Shown here: in pieces, positions 41,506-52,140 of the stretch
Layout: every line of letters starts with the position of its first letter
How positions within the stretch are numbered: position 1 is the stretch's first letter
NCBI RefSeq assembly: GCF_000014005.1
Contig: NC_008009.1
Coordinates: 3,844,001 to 3,908,000 of the forward strand
Source: Candidatus Koribacter versatilis Ellin345
Lineage (GTDB): Bacteria; Acidobacteriota; Terriglobia; Terriglobales; Acidobacteriaceae
Direction of reading: 5' to 3'
DNA: 64,000 bases
Translations under genes and position numbers: made by a program
The notes under the pieces: model-generated
Told to the model about the DNA's origin: nothing
Seen by the model: the letters and a program-made list of their open reading frames with translations, nothing else
Database searches by the model: none

Positions 41506-42009
41506 ATGAAACGCGTCTGGCTATGGGCAGGGTTGGTTGCGATTGCTCTTGGCGGATGCGCAGGCCTGTTCATCTACCGCGACATTCGCACGGACTCCGG
41601 CGAATATCAGACTCCAGGGAAACTCGAACGACGAATCAGCGCGAACATCGACGCCTGCGATGCGAAGGCCGAATGCCTCATTCAACTGAAGGACGTGACT
41701 TCGTTCGAATGGGACGAAGCCCATGTCTTCGACGACCATGCCTCACGCTCTGACATTGAAAAGGTCCTCCACGCTCCGTTTCCGCAATACAAGGAAATGT
41801 CGCCGGCTGCCGTCTTCATGAAGGATGGCAAGGTCGTCTATTCAGAGGCTGAGGCGTGGCACCTGGAGAAGGCGGCGGTGAACAGCGTCACATGGGACCC
41901 GAAGGACGTCGAACACTTTCGGAAGTATGCACGCGACGCGGAATTCATTGCAACGCGCAGGTCTTTTGAGAAGGGTTACCTGTACGAATTGAACTCGACG
42001 CGGCCCTGA
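41506..42009 (+). CDS. Hypothetical lipoprotein
   Basis: The 167-residue product has a short lipoprotein signal peptide, MKRVWLWAGLVAIALGGC, with Cys18 as lipidation site. The rest is soluble and alpha/beta in character. One more Cys pair (Cys51/57 region: DACDAKAEC) may form a disulfide. I do not recognise the domain. It begins 6 bases after the fabI stop, so it is likely co-transcribed with it. Function unknown. Confidence 0.75.
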   Translation: MKRVWLWAGLVAIALGGCAGLFIYRDIRTDSGEYQTPGKLERRISANIDACDAKAECLIQLKDVTSFEWDEAHVFDDHASRSDIEKVLHAPFPQYKEMSPAAVFMKDGKVVYSEAEAWHLEKAAVNSVTWDPKDVEHFRKYARDAEFIATRRSFEKGYLYELNSTRP

Positions 42010-42010
42010 G

Positions 42011-42445
42011 CTACTTCTTCGTGAACTTGATCTTCCGCTCCTGATCGTTCACCCGCGTAATCACGATCGTCCCATCGGCCGCGGAGACGATCTGCGCGAA
42101 CTTCTCGCCCCACTCCACCAGCAACAGGCTGTTTTCCTCTGTAAGCAATTCTTCGACGCCCAGTGTATCCAGTTCACGACGCTTCTCTACGCGATAGAGA
42201 TCGATGTGATAAACGTTGATCTCTTCACCGTGATACTCGTGGATGAGCGTATAGGTGGGGCTGGTAACGTCGTGCGACTCCGCAGCTTTCAGGCCCGCCG
42301 CAATTCCCTTCACCAGCGTGGTCTTGCCCGTGCCGAGGTCGCCTTGCAGCAGGACGAGGTGGAGCCCTTTGAGATCTGACGCGAGGGTCCGCCCCAGGGC
42401 GATGGTCTCTTCAGCCGAATGCGTCAGGTACTCGCGAGTGCTCAT
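42011..42445 (-). CDS. tsaE: tRNA threonylcarbamoyladenosine biosynthesis ATPase
   Basis: TsaE is the ATPase of the TsaBDE complex that makes t6A at position 37 of ANN-decoding tRNAs. The 144-residue length is normal. Walker A is GDLGTGKTTLVKG (35-47), and the family blocks SPTYTLIHEY and YHIDLYRVEKRREL follow. LLVEWGEKF is the usual Walker B-like region. It lies 9 bases after the nnr gene, an arrangement found widely in bacteria (nnr/tsaE). Confidence 0.96.
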   Translation of the reverse strand: MSTREYLTHSAEETIALGRTLASDLKGLHLVLLQGDLGTGKTTLVKGIAAGLKAAESHDVTSPTYTLIHEYHGEEINVYHIDLYRVEKRRELDTLGVEELLTEENSLLLVEWGEKFAQIVSAADGTIVITRVNDQERKIKFTKK

Positions 42446-42454
42446 GGCTCGTCT

Positions 42455-44023
42455 CTAATTTAGGGGAACCCAGGGCTTCTGCAAACTCTTTTTCGCGCGC
42501 TCGAATGCCCCAGACAGGGCATGGATCAAGTCGGTGGCAATCAGGGAAATCTCACCAACCCTATCGCGGCCAAGGTCGCCGGCCATCCCGTGGAGATGTA
42601 CCGCCGCAATCGCGCACAGCAGCGGATCCTGCGGATGTTGCGCCAGCAGGCCGGTGAGGATACCGGTAAGCACGTCGCCAGTGCCTCCGGTTGCCATGCC
42701 GGGATTGCCGGTGCAGTTGATCCACGTTTCTCCCGAAGGCGCGGCGATGACGGTCTTATCTCCCTTGAGCACAACGATCGTATAACGAGATGCAGCGAAG
42801 TTCTTTGCGATTCCTACGCGGTCGGCTTGGACCTCTTTCGTACTTATCCCACACAACCGCGACATCTCACCGGGGTGCGGGGTGATGATCGTGGCTGCCT
42901 TCGCATCTTTCAGAACCTCGGTTTGATCGACGAGCGCATTCAGCCCGTCGGCATCAATCACCATGGGCTTTTCGCTGGCTCGCACGAGCTCTCGTACGAC
43001 CTGGATGGTCTCAGCGTTCTGCGTCAGCCCGGGTCCAATCGCAAGTACTGTCATCTTCTTCGCGAGTTCCTGAATGGCCCAAATCGCGGCTTCGCAGATC
43101 GTGCCGTCCGCGGTCTCGGCGAGCGACTCAGTCATCAACTCCGGCGCGTAGGACGCCACGCTGGTGAGCACCGACTTCGGCGTTGCCACGGTCGCGAGCC
43201 CGGCACCAGCGCGCAGACACGCCATACCCGCCATCGCCGCTGCGCCGGATTTTCCAAACGATCCCGCCACGATCAGCGCGTGGCCGTACATTCCCTTGTT
43301 GCTGTTGAGCGGCCGAGCGGCCAGCACGGCCGCATAGTCAGCCGGCGTGATTACGTTCAGACCCAGATTGCTGACAATGGCTTCGTCGGGAGAACCAATC
43401 GGTGCAACCACAGTCTTTCCGCGAACCAGATCGCCGAACACGTGAACCGGTTTGGGCGCGGTGAAAGTTACCGCTGCATCGGCGCGCGCAATCGCCTCGC
43501 CCGACTGCGGCTGCATACCGTCGGAGTCCGCTCCAGATGGCACATCCACAGCGACGATCGGCAATTTGCTCGCGTTCATCGCGGCGATTGCCTTCGCGTA
43601 CAACGGCGAGACTGGTGGCTTGAATCCCGTGCCGAGCACCGCATCGAGAATCACGTCGGCTTCTGCAAACGCGCGCTGCAAATTGGATGAGATCGTCTCT
43701 TCCGATTTCACGATCGTCGCAGCGAACCCAAGCTGCCGATACATCTCCGCTGCATCGCCACGCAAGCCCTCTGGATCAGCAAGCAGCAGCACCTCGACCC
43801 CGCGGTCCATCTTATGCAGATGCCGCGCCGCTACGAAGCCATCACCGCCGTTATTTCCCTTCCCGCACACCACGGCAATGGACCTGGCCTCGGGGTAATT
43901 CTCCACAACCATCTCTGCTGCCGCGCGCCCGGCGTTCTCCATCAGCGTCAGCGACGGCACGCCGTAGCGCTCGGTCGTAATGCGATCGATGTCGCGCATT
44001 TCCTGTGCGGTGACGATCTTCAT
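42455..44023 (-). CDS. nnr: Bifunctional NAD(P)H-hydrate epimerase and ADP-dependent dehydratase
   Basis: The 522-residue enzyme repairs hydrated NAD(P)H. The N-terminal YjeF_N epimerase domain (about 1-215) has CGKGNNGGDGFVAARHL. The C-terminal ribokinase-like dehydratase (about 230-515) has HPGEMSRL, KGDKTVIA and the anion-hole block GNPGMATGGTGDVLTG. Both active sites look intact. The ATG overlaps the stop codon of the channel gene (ATGA), so it is co-translated with that gene and followed by tsaE. Confidence 0.96.
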   Translation of the reverse strand: MKIVTAQEMRDIDRITTERYGVPSLTLMENAGRAAAEMVVENYPEARSIAVVCGKGNNGGDGFVAARHLHKMDRGVEVLLLADPEGLRGDAAEMYRQLGFAATIVKSEETISSNLQRAFAEADVILDAVLGTGFKPPVSPLYAKAIAAMNASKLPIVAVDVPSGADSDGMQPQSGEAIARADAAVTFTAPKPVHVFGDLVRGKTVVAPIGSPDEAIVSNLGLNVITPADYAAVLAARPLNSNKGMYGHALIVAGSFGKSGAAAMAGMACLRAGAGLATVATPKSVLTSVASYAPELMTESLAETADGTICEAAIWAIQELAKKMTVLAIGPGLTQNAETIQVVRELVRASEKPMVIDADGLNALVDQTEVLKDAKAATIITPHPGEMSRLCGISTKEVQADRVGIAKNFAASRYTIVVLKGDKTVIAAPSGETWINCTGNPGMATGGTGDVLTGILTGLLAQHPQDPLLCAIAAVHLHGMAGDLGRDRVGEISLIATDLIHALSGAFERAKKSLQKPWVPLN

Positions 44024-45018
44024 TTCGCAGCGGCCGCCTGCTCCAGGATCCTGAGCTTTTCGGGATCGCCCATCGCGATCAACGAATCGCCCGCCTGGAT
44101 CACGTCGTCGGAGGTGGGATTGAAGCGCATGCCATCTTTGCGATGAATCGCGAGCACAATCACGCCGGTCTCCTGACGGATGCCCGAAGTCGCGATGGTT
44201 TTGCCTGCCAATCGCGAGCCGCTGGTCACGGGGATCTCGTCCATCTCGAGGTCCATGCCCAGGTGCCCGTGCGCGGCGTCGAAGAAGTTCATCACACCCG
44301 GTCGCATGAGTGTTTGGGCAATCCGCGATCCAGCAAACAAATACGGTGAGATCACGTTGTCCGCGCCGGCGGTGCGCAGGTGCTTCTCCGCAGAGTCCTC
44401 ACTGGCGCGGGCAATGATCTTGAGGTTGGGATTCATCGCCCGTGCGGTCAGCACAATGTAGATATTTGTCGCGTCAGCAGTCGTTGCCGCGACTAACCCT
44501 TTGGCACGGGCGATGCCGGCCTCTTCCAGGGTCCGCTCCTGCGTTGCATCGCCTTCAAGGCTCAGCCAGCCCTCAGAAGCGTAGCGGTCGATCTTTTCGC
44601 GCTTGTTCTCCACGATGACGAACGGAGCGGGCTTGCGGCCAAATTCGCGCGCTACGCTGCGTCCCACTCGGCCTGCGCCGCAGATGATGTAATGGCCCGT
44701 CAGTCGCGAAATTTCGCGTTCCATACGCTTCCTTCCGAACACCGACTGAAGCTCGAATTCTAGCAAAGCCTGCGTCAGCGACCCGATGGCGAGAAACACC
44801 GTCCCCACGCCTACCAGCATGAGCACGCTATTGAAAACGCGTCCGGCGTGGGAGAGCGGATGCGTCTCCATGTAGCCGATGGTGGTGAGGGTAGTGATGG
44901 TCATGTAGAAGCCATCAAACCAGGGCCAGCCCTCGATGAAATGAAAGCCCACCATGCCGACGAGCACGATCAACACAAGCGCGGCAGCGATCAGCTTCAG
45001 ATTGCGAAGTGCAGTCAT
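44020..45018 (-). CDS. Two-helix K+-channel-like protein with RCK domains and altered filter
   Basis: The 332-residue protein has TM1 (about 8-26), a pore loop, TM2 (about 62-85), an RCK-N/TrkA-N domain starting HYIICGAGRVGRSVAREF, and an RCK-C domain from about 240. The layout is that of MthK-type calcium- or nucleotide-gated K+ channels. However, the selectivity filter reads T-I-G-Y-M-E (46-51), with Met50 where the second Gly of GYG is expected. All other parts appear intact. It is the first gene of a unit with nnr and tsaE. Confidence 0.88.
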   Translation of the reverse strand: MTALRNLKLIAAALVLIVLVGMVGFHFIEGWPWFDGFYMTITTLTTIGYMETHPLSHAGRVFNSVLMLVGVGTVFLAIGSLTQALLEFELQSVFGRKRMEREISRLTGHYIICGAGRVGRSVAREFGRKPAPFVIVENKREKIDRYASEGWLSLEGDATQERTLEEAGIARAKGLVAATTADATNIYIVLTARAMNPNLKIIARASEDSAEKHLRTAGADNVISPYLFAGSRIAQTLMRPGVMNFFDAAHGHLGMDLEMDEIPVTSGSRLAGKTIATSGIRQETGVIVLAIHRKDGMRFNPTSDDVIQAGDSLIAMGDPEKLRILEQAAAAK

Positions 45019-45083
45019 CGGTCACCGCGATTGTAGTGCGCTCTGCATCCTCGACGCAGTGTCAAATTGCGGGTAAATAAGGA

Positions 45084-45103
45084 ACCCTCCCCGAAGGGAG
45101 GGT
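45084..45103 (-). terminator. Hairpin downstream of the APC permease genes
   Basis: An 8-bp perfect stem ACCCTCCC/GGGAGGGT with a four-base loop lies 21 bases after the permease stop. It lacks a continuous U-tract (TTCCTTATTT follows on the minus strand). Confidence 0.45.
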
Positions 45104-45123
45104 CCTGGGGCACTACGGGGAAC

Positions 45124-46635
45124 TTATTTCTTCTGCATCGCCTGGACCTTGCTGTGCTTGCGACCGTAAGTGAAATAGATGATGAATCCGATAAGCAACC
45201 ACACCACCAGACGGATCCAGGTCACGAGCGGCAGAAACACCATCATCAGGAGCGAAGTCAGTATTCCGAGAATCGGTACCAGTGGAACCAGCGGGGTTTT
45301 GAAAGGACGAGGTAAGTCTGGGCGTCGCTTGCGCAGAATCATGATGCCCGCACACACGATCACAAATGCGAGCAGGGTTCCGATGCTAACGAGCGTACCG
45401 AGATCCCCGATTGGAATCGTGGCCCCGAAGAACGCGACGCAGATACCGACCACGATCGTCGACTTCCATGGAGTGCGCAGCTTCGGGTGGATTTCGCCCG
45501 CCCATTTCCAGAGCAAGCCATCATGCGCCATGGAATAGAACACGCGCGATTGGCCGAGCAACATCACCAACATCACCGTGCTCAGCCCAGCGAGAGCTCC
45601 GGCATTCACAATGTAGCTACCCCATTTTCTGCCGGTCTCGCGGATCGCCAGCGAAACGGGCGCGCCGATGTTCAGGCGGTCGTAGTGCACCACGCCAGTC
45701 AGTAATCCGGATACGAGAATGTAGAGAACGGTGCAGATAATCAGTGAGCCGAGAATGCCGATCGGCATATCGCGCTGCGGGTTCTTCGCTTCTTGCGCCG
45801 CCGTTGAAACGGCGTCGAACCCGATGTAGGCGAAGAAGACCACGCCAGCGGCACGAATAACGCCTGCCCAGCCGAAAGCGAGGAAGGGATGCCAGTTGGC
45901 CTGGGCAACCGTTGGATTCTTGATGACGAACGCGCCGGCTACTCCGATAAACACGAGCACAGCGAACAACTTCACAAACACGACGCCGGTATTGAAATTC
46001 GCTGATTCTTTAATGCCAATCACAAGCAGAGTCGTAACCGCGAGAATTGCAAGGAACGCGATGAGATTGAAAATGCAAACCACGTTCGGCAGCGTGTGGT
46101 AGTCGATATGAGCGGTATCAAGTACCGACTGCACCGTCGCCAACGGGGACCACCGTCCCTGGTATTGCACCCAAATCGAGCCGTGCACATCGCAAATACG
46201 CGGCGGCAAACTCACTCCATAGTCCTGCAGGAACGCAACCAGCGTGCTACTCCATCCGGAGGCCACGGTGGCAGCACCGAACGCGTATTCCAGCACCAAA
46301 TCCCAGCCGATGATCCACGCGAAAATCTCGCCCAGCGTCGCGTAACCGTAGGTGTACGCCGATCCGGCGATTGGAATGAGGGACGCAAATTCCGCATAAC
46401 ACAAGCCGGCAAATACGCAGGCGATGCCGGCAAGAATGTACGAAAAGACGATGGCGGGACCGGCAAACTGCGCGGCCGCTGCACCCGTGAGCACAAAAAT
46501 GCCGGCGCCGATAATTGCGCCGACGCCCAGCATCATAAGATTCACCGGGCCGAGGGCACGCTTCAAGCTGTGCTCACCCGTTTCAGACGCTTCCGACATC
46601 AGCACATCAAGTGGTTTTGTTGCGAGTAGATCCAT
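45124..46635 (-). CDS. APC-family amino-acid permease (cationic amino-acid transporter-like)
   Basis: The 503-residue protein starts at ATG 46635 (AGGAGAT upstream). It has about 12-13 membrane helices. Helix 1 carries the unwound substrate-binding motif GVGAIIGAGIFVLTG and helix 6 FFAYIGFDAVSTAAQEAKNPQRD, both typical of the CAT/YhdG branch. A large loop (about 165-205) between helices is probably periplasmic. It is separated by 29 bases from a second APC permease upstream, suggesting an amino-acid transport operon. Substrate not determinable. Confidence 0.93.
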   Translation of the reverse strand: MDLLATKPLDVLMSEASETGEHSLKRALGPVNLMMLGVGAIIGAGIFVLTGAAAAQFAGPAIVFSYILAGIACVFAGLCYAEFASLIPIAGSAYTYGYATLGEIFAWIIGWDLVLEYAFGAATVASGWSSTLVAFLQDYGVSLPPRICDVHGSIWVQYQGRWSPLATVQSVLDTAHIDYHTLPNVVCIFNLIAFLAILAVTTLLVIGIKESANFNTGVVFVKLFAVLVFIGVAGAFVIKNPTVAQANWHPFLAFGWAGVIRAAGVVFFAYIGFDAVSTAAQEAKNPQRDMPIGILGSLIICTVLYILVSGLLTGVVHYDRLNIGAPVSLAIRETGRKWGSYIVNAGALAGLSTVMLVMLLGQSRVFYSMAHDGLLWKWAGEIHPKLRTPWKSTIVVGICVAFFGATIPIGDLGTLVSIGTLLAFVIVCAGIMILRKRRPDLPRPFKTPLVPLVPILGILTSLLMMVFLPLVTWIRLVVWLLIGFIIYFTYGRKHSKVQAMQKK

Positions 46636-46664
46636 TCGCAGAGTATCTCCTATGAGGACCTGAA

Positions 46665-48233
46665 CTACGCGGTCGCCCGGTTCACGCGCGACCAGATGAA
46701 ATACACGGGAATTCCCAACAGCACGATGATCAGCCCCGGCCACGTGTACTGGGGCTTGTAAAGCAACAAGACTATATCAATGAAGAGCGCCATCAAAATA
46801 TAGATAGCCGGCAATATCGGATAACCAATCGCCCGATAGGGGCGCGGCACATCCGGCTTTTTCAAGCGCAGCACGAACAGCGCAACGATCGTCAGGATGT
46901 AGAAGATCAGCACCGCGAAGACGATGTAATCGAGCAACTGCCCGTAACTGCCCGACACGCACAGGATGCAGCACCAGATGCATTGCACGAACAGCGACGC
47001 CGCTGGCGTCTTGTGTTCCGGATGCAGCTTGCCGGCGCTCTTGAAGAAGAGCCCATCCTTGGCCATCGCGTAATAAACGCGCGCGCCGGAGAGAATCAGC
47101 CCATTGTTGCAGCCGAAGGTCGAGATCAGGATCAGTACTGCCATGATCGCCGCGCCCGCCGCGCCGAAGATCTGCTGCATGACAGCAGTGGCGACGCGGT
47201 CTTCCGTCGCATGCTGGATACCGCGAGCGAGAACCGTGGTTCCGTTCGGATCGCCGACCATCGGCAGCACCAGCAGGTAAACAAAGTTTGCGAGGCAGTA
47301 GAGCAGGATCACTGCGCCGGTGCCGATGGCGAGCGACAGCGGCAGATTGCGCTGAGGATTCTTCACTTCGCCGGCGGTAAAGGTCACGTTGTTCCATGCA
47401 TCGGCGGAGAACAGCGAGCCCACCTGCGCCACCGCGAGGACTGTCACGGTGATGACCAGCGCCATGGGGCCGCCGACGCCCACTTGGACTGGGTGTACCG
47501 AGGTCCATCCTGCGCCTTCGAAGAAATGCCCGTGGAAATTCGCGGCCATCGCTTCGGCGGTTCGGCCAATCGTGATGCCGAGCACTACGAGGCCCAGCAG
47601 CGCCGCGGTCTTCGCGAACGTGAATACGTTCTGCACCAGCGCGCCGAGCTTCACGCCATACACGTTCAGAACCGACAAAAAGATGATGGTAAGAATTCCC
47701 ATCAGGTTCTGCGTGTTAAGACCGACATCCATGTTGCCTAAAACCATGGGGCCGATGTGGATGGGCGGCACATGCGCGATGTGCCAGATCCAGTGCGAAG
47801 AAGAGATCGAAGGAAAGAAGATACCGAGAAACTTGCCAAACGCCACACCCACGGCGGCAATCGTGCCCGTCTGGATGACCATGAACAGCGTCCATCCATA
47901 GAGGAAGCCTGTGAGCGGGCCCAGTGCTTCGCGCAGATAAACGTATTGACCGCCGGCCTTGGGCATCATTGCCGCGAGTTCGCCGTAGGCCAGAGCTGCG
48001 GTGATGGTCATAAAGCCCGTCACCAGCCAGGCGCCGATGAGCAGCGCTGGCGACTGCACAAGCCGCGTGATGTCGGCCGCGACAATGTAAACGCCCGAAC
48101 CGATCATCGAGCCCATGACCAGCGTGGTTGCACTGGTCAGGCCAAGCCCCTGGATGAAGCCTTCGTCTTTCGCTGCGGTACTGCGAACCTGTGCTTGCGT
48201 GCTCAAATCGGGTGCCTCGCTGCGGTCAGGCAT
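46665..48233 (-). CDS. APC-family amino-acid permease
   Basis: The 522-residue protein starts at ATG 48233 with GGAGAG close upstream. Helix 1 has LVMGSMIGSGVYIVAADI, and the helix-6 region is SLFSADAWNNVTFTAGEVKNPQRN, as in APC/LAT-type exchangers. About 12 helices are present, and the N-terminal 30 residues are hydrophilic. It is distinct in sequence from its neighbour, so the pair is not a recent duplication. Substrate unknown; the tandem suggests complementary specificities. Confidence 0.93.
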   Translation of the reverse strand: MPDRSEAPDLSTQAQVRSTAAKDEGFIQGLGLTSATTLVMGSMIGSGVYIVAADITRLVQSPALLIGAWLVTGFMTITAALAYGELAAMMPKAGGQYVYLREALGPLTGFLYGWTLFMVIQTGTIAAVGVAFGKFLGIFFPSISSSHWIWHIAHVPPIHIGPMVLGNMDVGLNTQNLMGILTIIFLSVLNVYGVKLGALVQNVFTFAKTAALLGLVVLGITIGRTAEAMAANFHGHFFEGAGWTSVHPVQVGVGGPMALVITVTVLAVAQVGSLFSADAWNNVTFTAGEVKNPQRNLPLSLAIGTGAVILLYCLANFVYLLVLPMVGDPNGTTVLARGIQHATEDRVATAVMQQIFGAAGAAIMAVLILISTFGCNNGLILSGARVYYAMAKDGLFFKSAGKLHPEHKTPAASLFVQCIWCCILCVSGSYGQLLDYIVFAVLIFYILTIVALFVLRLKKPDVPRPYRAIGYPILPAIYILMALFIDIVLLLYKPQYTWPGLIIVLLGIPVYFIWSRVNRATA

Positions 48234-48346
48234 ATCTCTCCGGCTGCGGTGGAACCCATCGTGCAAACCCGAGCTCTGGGAGACGTTTCGCAAGAATGTA
48301 CATCATCAGGACGAAACTGTGAATGGAATGTAACAGATGGAGGCAA

Positions 48347-48982
48347 TTAGGAATGAAGGATTTGGAGGAACTCGCTCGCTCTTTGTCGGGGATCAACTAG
48401 CAGGTCGGCAATCACCGCTACCGAATCCGCACCAGCGTCGATCACCGATCGGCAGTTCTCGCGTGTGATGCCCCCAATCGCGACCAGCGGCTTGCTGGTT
48501 AGCTTGCGCACCGCTCTCAACCTGTCCAGGCCAACCACAGGATCAGGATTTATCTTGCTCTTGGTCGCGAAGATCGGACCGATCGCAAGATAGTCCACCG
48601 TCGCCTTATCGGCAATCTGAAGCTGCTCGGGGTTGTGCGTGGATGTCCCGACGAACATCTCTGGCCCTACCACCAACCGCGCACCTTCGGGCGAAAGATC
48701 ATCCTGGCCTACGTGAACGCCGTGAAATCCTGCGGCAATCGCCAGATCGGCGCGATCATTGAGCAACAGCGTGACCTCCGGCGGCAGCGCCCGCTTCAAC
48801 TCGCGCGCGTGCGACAGGATCTCCCGTGCGCTCCCCTGCTTGTTGCGATATTGCAGCAGGGTCACGCCGCCGGCGACGAGTTCCTTGGCGAAATGCGTTA
48901 ACGTCGCGAGAGACGGCTCGGGCCCAAAGCAGTCGGCATCCACAATTGCGTAGAGCCTCGGCAGTTTGAGCCCGGAAGCCAT
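48347..48982 (-). CDS. thiE: Thiamine-phosphate synthase
   Basis: ThiE joins the pyrimidine and thiazole moieties of thiamine. The 211-residue TIM-barrel protein shows LLQYRNKQGSAREIL (pyrophosphate side), NDRADLAIAAGFHGVHVGQDDLS, GTSTHNPEQ and IGPIFATKSK, ending with KPLVAIGGI. It begins directly after the accC stop codon, an unusual partner for acetyl-CoA carboxylase genes. No thiamine riboswitch is visible upstream, as expected for an internal operon gene. Confidence 0.94.
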   Translation of the reverse strand: MASGLKLPRLYAIVDADCFGPEPSLATLTHFAKELVAGGVTLLQYRNKQGSAREILSHARELKRALPPEVTLLLNDRADLAIAAGFHGVHVGQDDLSPEGARLVVGPEMFVGTSTHNPEQLQIADKATVDYLAIGPIFATKSKINPDPVVGLDRLRAVRKLTSKPLVAIGGITRENCRSVIDAGADSVAVIADLLVDPRQRASEFLQILHS

Positions 48983-50338
<1,356 letters not shown>

Positions 50339-50365
50339 TGGAACCGTATCTTTTCCGCTCACGGG

Positions 50366-50860
50366 CTACTTACGGATGGCGAACAGCGGCATCCCGTATT
50401 CCACCGGCGCGCCATTCGACACCAGCATCTTCACAATCTCGCCGCTGGCATCGGCTTCAATTTCGTTCATCAGCTTCATTGCTTCCACGATGCAAAGCAC
50501 CTGGCCTTCTTTCACGCGATCACCAACCTTGATGAACGGCGGCGATCCCGGCGAAGGCGATTCGTAATACGTGCCCACGATCGGCGACTTCACATAGTGA
50601 AGGTCGGCATCGTCCGCCGGAGGCGCTGCCGGTGCTGCCACCGGAGCCGGTGCCTTCGAGGCCGATGAAGCGCTGGGCGCTGGGGCCGCGACCGGGGCCG
50701 AAGTAATGATCGGCGCAGCTTGCATTACCGGGGCCGCGACAACATGAGTTTCCGCGCCGCGTTTTACGCGCAGCTTCACATCCCCGCGTTCCAACTCAAA
50801 CTCGGTGATGTCCTTTTCAATTAGAAATTCGATGAGTTCTTTGATTTCTTTCTGGTTCAT
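50366..50860 (-). CDS. accB: Acetyl-CoA carboxylase biotin carboxyl carrier protein
   Basis: The 164-residue protein has the N-terminal segment [26 protein letters not shown], a Pro/Ala-rich swinging linker (about 40-80), and the biotinyl domain with acceptor Lys129 in the EAMKLM motif. [11 protein letters not shown] and [11 protein letters not shown] are also in place. It forms acetyl-CoA carboxylase together with AccC; the carboxyltransferase genes accA/accD are not in the window. Confidence 0.97.
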   Translation of the reverse strand: MNQKEIKELIEFLIEKDITEFELERGDVKLRVKRGAETHVVAAPVMQAAPIITSAPVAAPAPSASSASKAPAPVAAPAAPPADDADLHYVKSPIVGTYYESPSPGSPPFIKVGDRVKEGQVLCIVEAMKLMNEIEADASGEIVKMLVSNGAPVEYGMPLFAIRK

Positions 50861-50927
50861 TCTCTCGTCCGCAGTGTTCGCAAGTACGTTCTTGCCGTGC
50901 GTACGGCGCGGATGCGCCGTTTTACTT

Positions 50928-52034
50928 CTATAACTCGAGCAGTTCCTTGGTGGCGGGCGTCAGGACCTGGTGCCCTCGCTCGGTCACCACAACCATGTCT
51001 TCAATCCGCACACCGCCCTCACCGGGCAGATAAACGCCGGGCTCGATCGTAATCACCATGCCCGGCTCGAGAACTTCTTTTTGATCCCGCGCAATGCGCG
51101 GCTGTTCGTGGATCTCTAACCCCACCCCGTGGCCCGTCGAGTGAATGAAGTAGCGGTCTAACTTCGCTCGCTTCAATACCGACCGCGCAGCAAAATCCAC
51201 ATCGCCAGCGGTCGCTCCGGGCTTAACGGCTGCCGTTGCCGCTAGTTGAGCGTCCAGGACTGCCTGGAAAATTTCGCGGGAACGGCGCGGAACTGACCCG
51301 ACGTGTACGGTGCGGGTCATGTCCGAACAGTAACCGTGGAGTATAACACCCAGGTCTAGGATCACGAATCCGCGCTTTGGAATCAACGCGTTAGACGCCC
51401 GTCCGTGGGGCAAAGCGCTGCGTACGCCGGCCGCCACAATGGTCTCGAATGACATGGCCTCGGCGCCCCAGCGCCGGGCGGCGTACTCAATCTCCGCCGT
51501 GACTTCGGACTCCTTCACGCCCGGGCGAATCGTCTCGATCGCCGGAGTCAGCAGGTCGGCGCCCATGATCACGGCTTCCTTGATCAGCGCCAGCTCGTGC
51601 TCGTCTTTGACCATCCGAATGCGGTCCACGACCGACGCAGTCGGCGTCAGCTTTACCGATTTCGGGAGCGCCTTCTTGATGGCCTGCTCTCTGGTCACGG
51701 TGGTGCGATCGGCTTCGAAACCTAGCCGCGTGATCTTGCTCGCGGCGATTAGCTTTGCTGCCTCGGCGATCAGGCTCCCTTTCGGCACCACGACCCTCGT
51801 GCCCGTCACCTCCTGCTCCGCCTGCTCGGTGTAGCGCCCGTCGGTGAAGAACGTGCGCTTGCCGCGGATCGACAGCAGCAGTCCATTGCTGCCGGTGAAT
51901 CCGCAAAGATAGCGGATGTTCGGCAGATGCGTGATCAGGATGGAGTCGAGTTTGAGTCCGCAGAGTGCGTGGTCGAGTTTCTGCACGCGCGGCGCATAGT
52001 CGGGTTCAGAAGAGCGAGGGCGCTTTCGCATCAC
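50928..52034 (-). CDS. Xaa-Pro aminopeptidase / M24B metallopeptidase
   Basis: The 368-residue enzyme removes N-terminal residues that precede proline. A creatinase-like N-terminal domain (about 20-145) is followed by the pita-bread fold. The dinuclear metal ligands are visible: Asp in ILDLGV, Asp in [12 protein letters not shown], His in [13 protein letters not shown], Glu in ITIEPGVYL, and Glu in VRIEDMVVV. It is the first gene of the pepP-accB-accC-thiE unit, 67 bases before accB; efp, which I often see between such genes, is absent here. Confidence 0.94.
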   Translation of the reverse strand: MMRKRPRSSEPDYAPRVQKLDHALCGLKLDSILITHLPNIRYLCGFTGSNGLLLSIRGKRTFFTDGRYTEQAEQEVTGTRVVVPKGSLIAEAAKLIAASKITRLGFEADRTTVTREQAIKKALPKSVKLTPTASVVDRIRMVKDEHELALIKEAVIMGADLLTPAIETIRPGVKESEVTAEIEYAARRWGAEAMSFETIVAAGVRSALPHGRASNALIPKRGFVILDLGVILHGYCSDMTRTVHVGSVPRRSREIFQAVLDAQLAATAAVKPGATAGDVDFAARSVLKRAKLDRYFIHSTGHGVGLEIHEQPRIARDQKEVLEPGMVITIEPGVYLPGEGGVRIEDMVVVTERGHQVLTPATKELLEL

Positions 52035-52082
52035 CTCTCATTATTCTGTACCGATAACCGAATCAGCAAATCGGCGGCAAAG

Positions 52083-52109
52083 AAAAAGCCCTGCGGTTTT
52101 GCCGCAGGG
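52083..52109 (-). terminator. Rho-independent terminator of the coiled-coil protein gene
   Basis: An 8-bp perfect stem CCCTGCGG/CCGCAGGG with a 5-nt loop is followed on the minus strand by CTTTTTC. It lies 32 bases past the stop codon. Confidence 0.85.
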
Positions 52110-52140
52110 TGGAGAACACAACGAAGCCTGGGAGAGAAAA

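Noticed and set aside
42521-43690. 389-codon plus-strand frame opposite nnr
   Set aside because: It is antisense to a complete bifunctional Nnr and rich in Arg/His without motifs.
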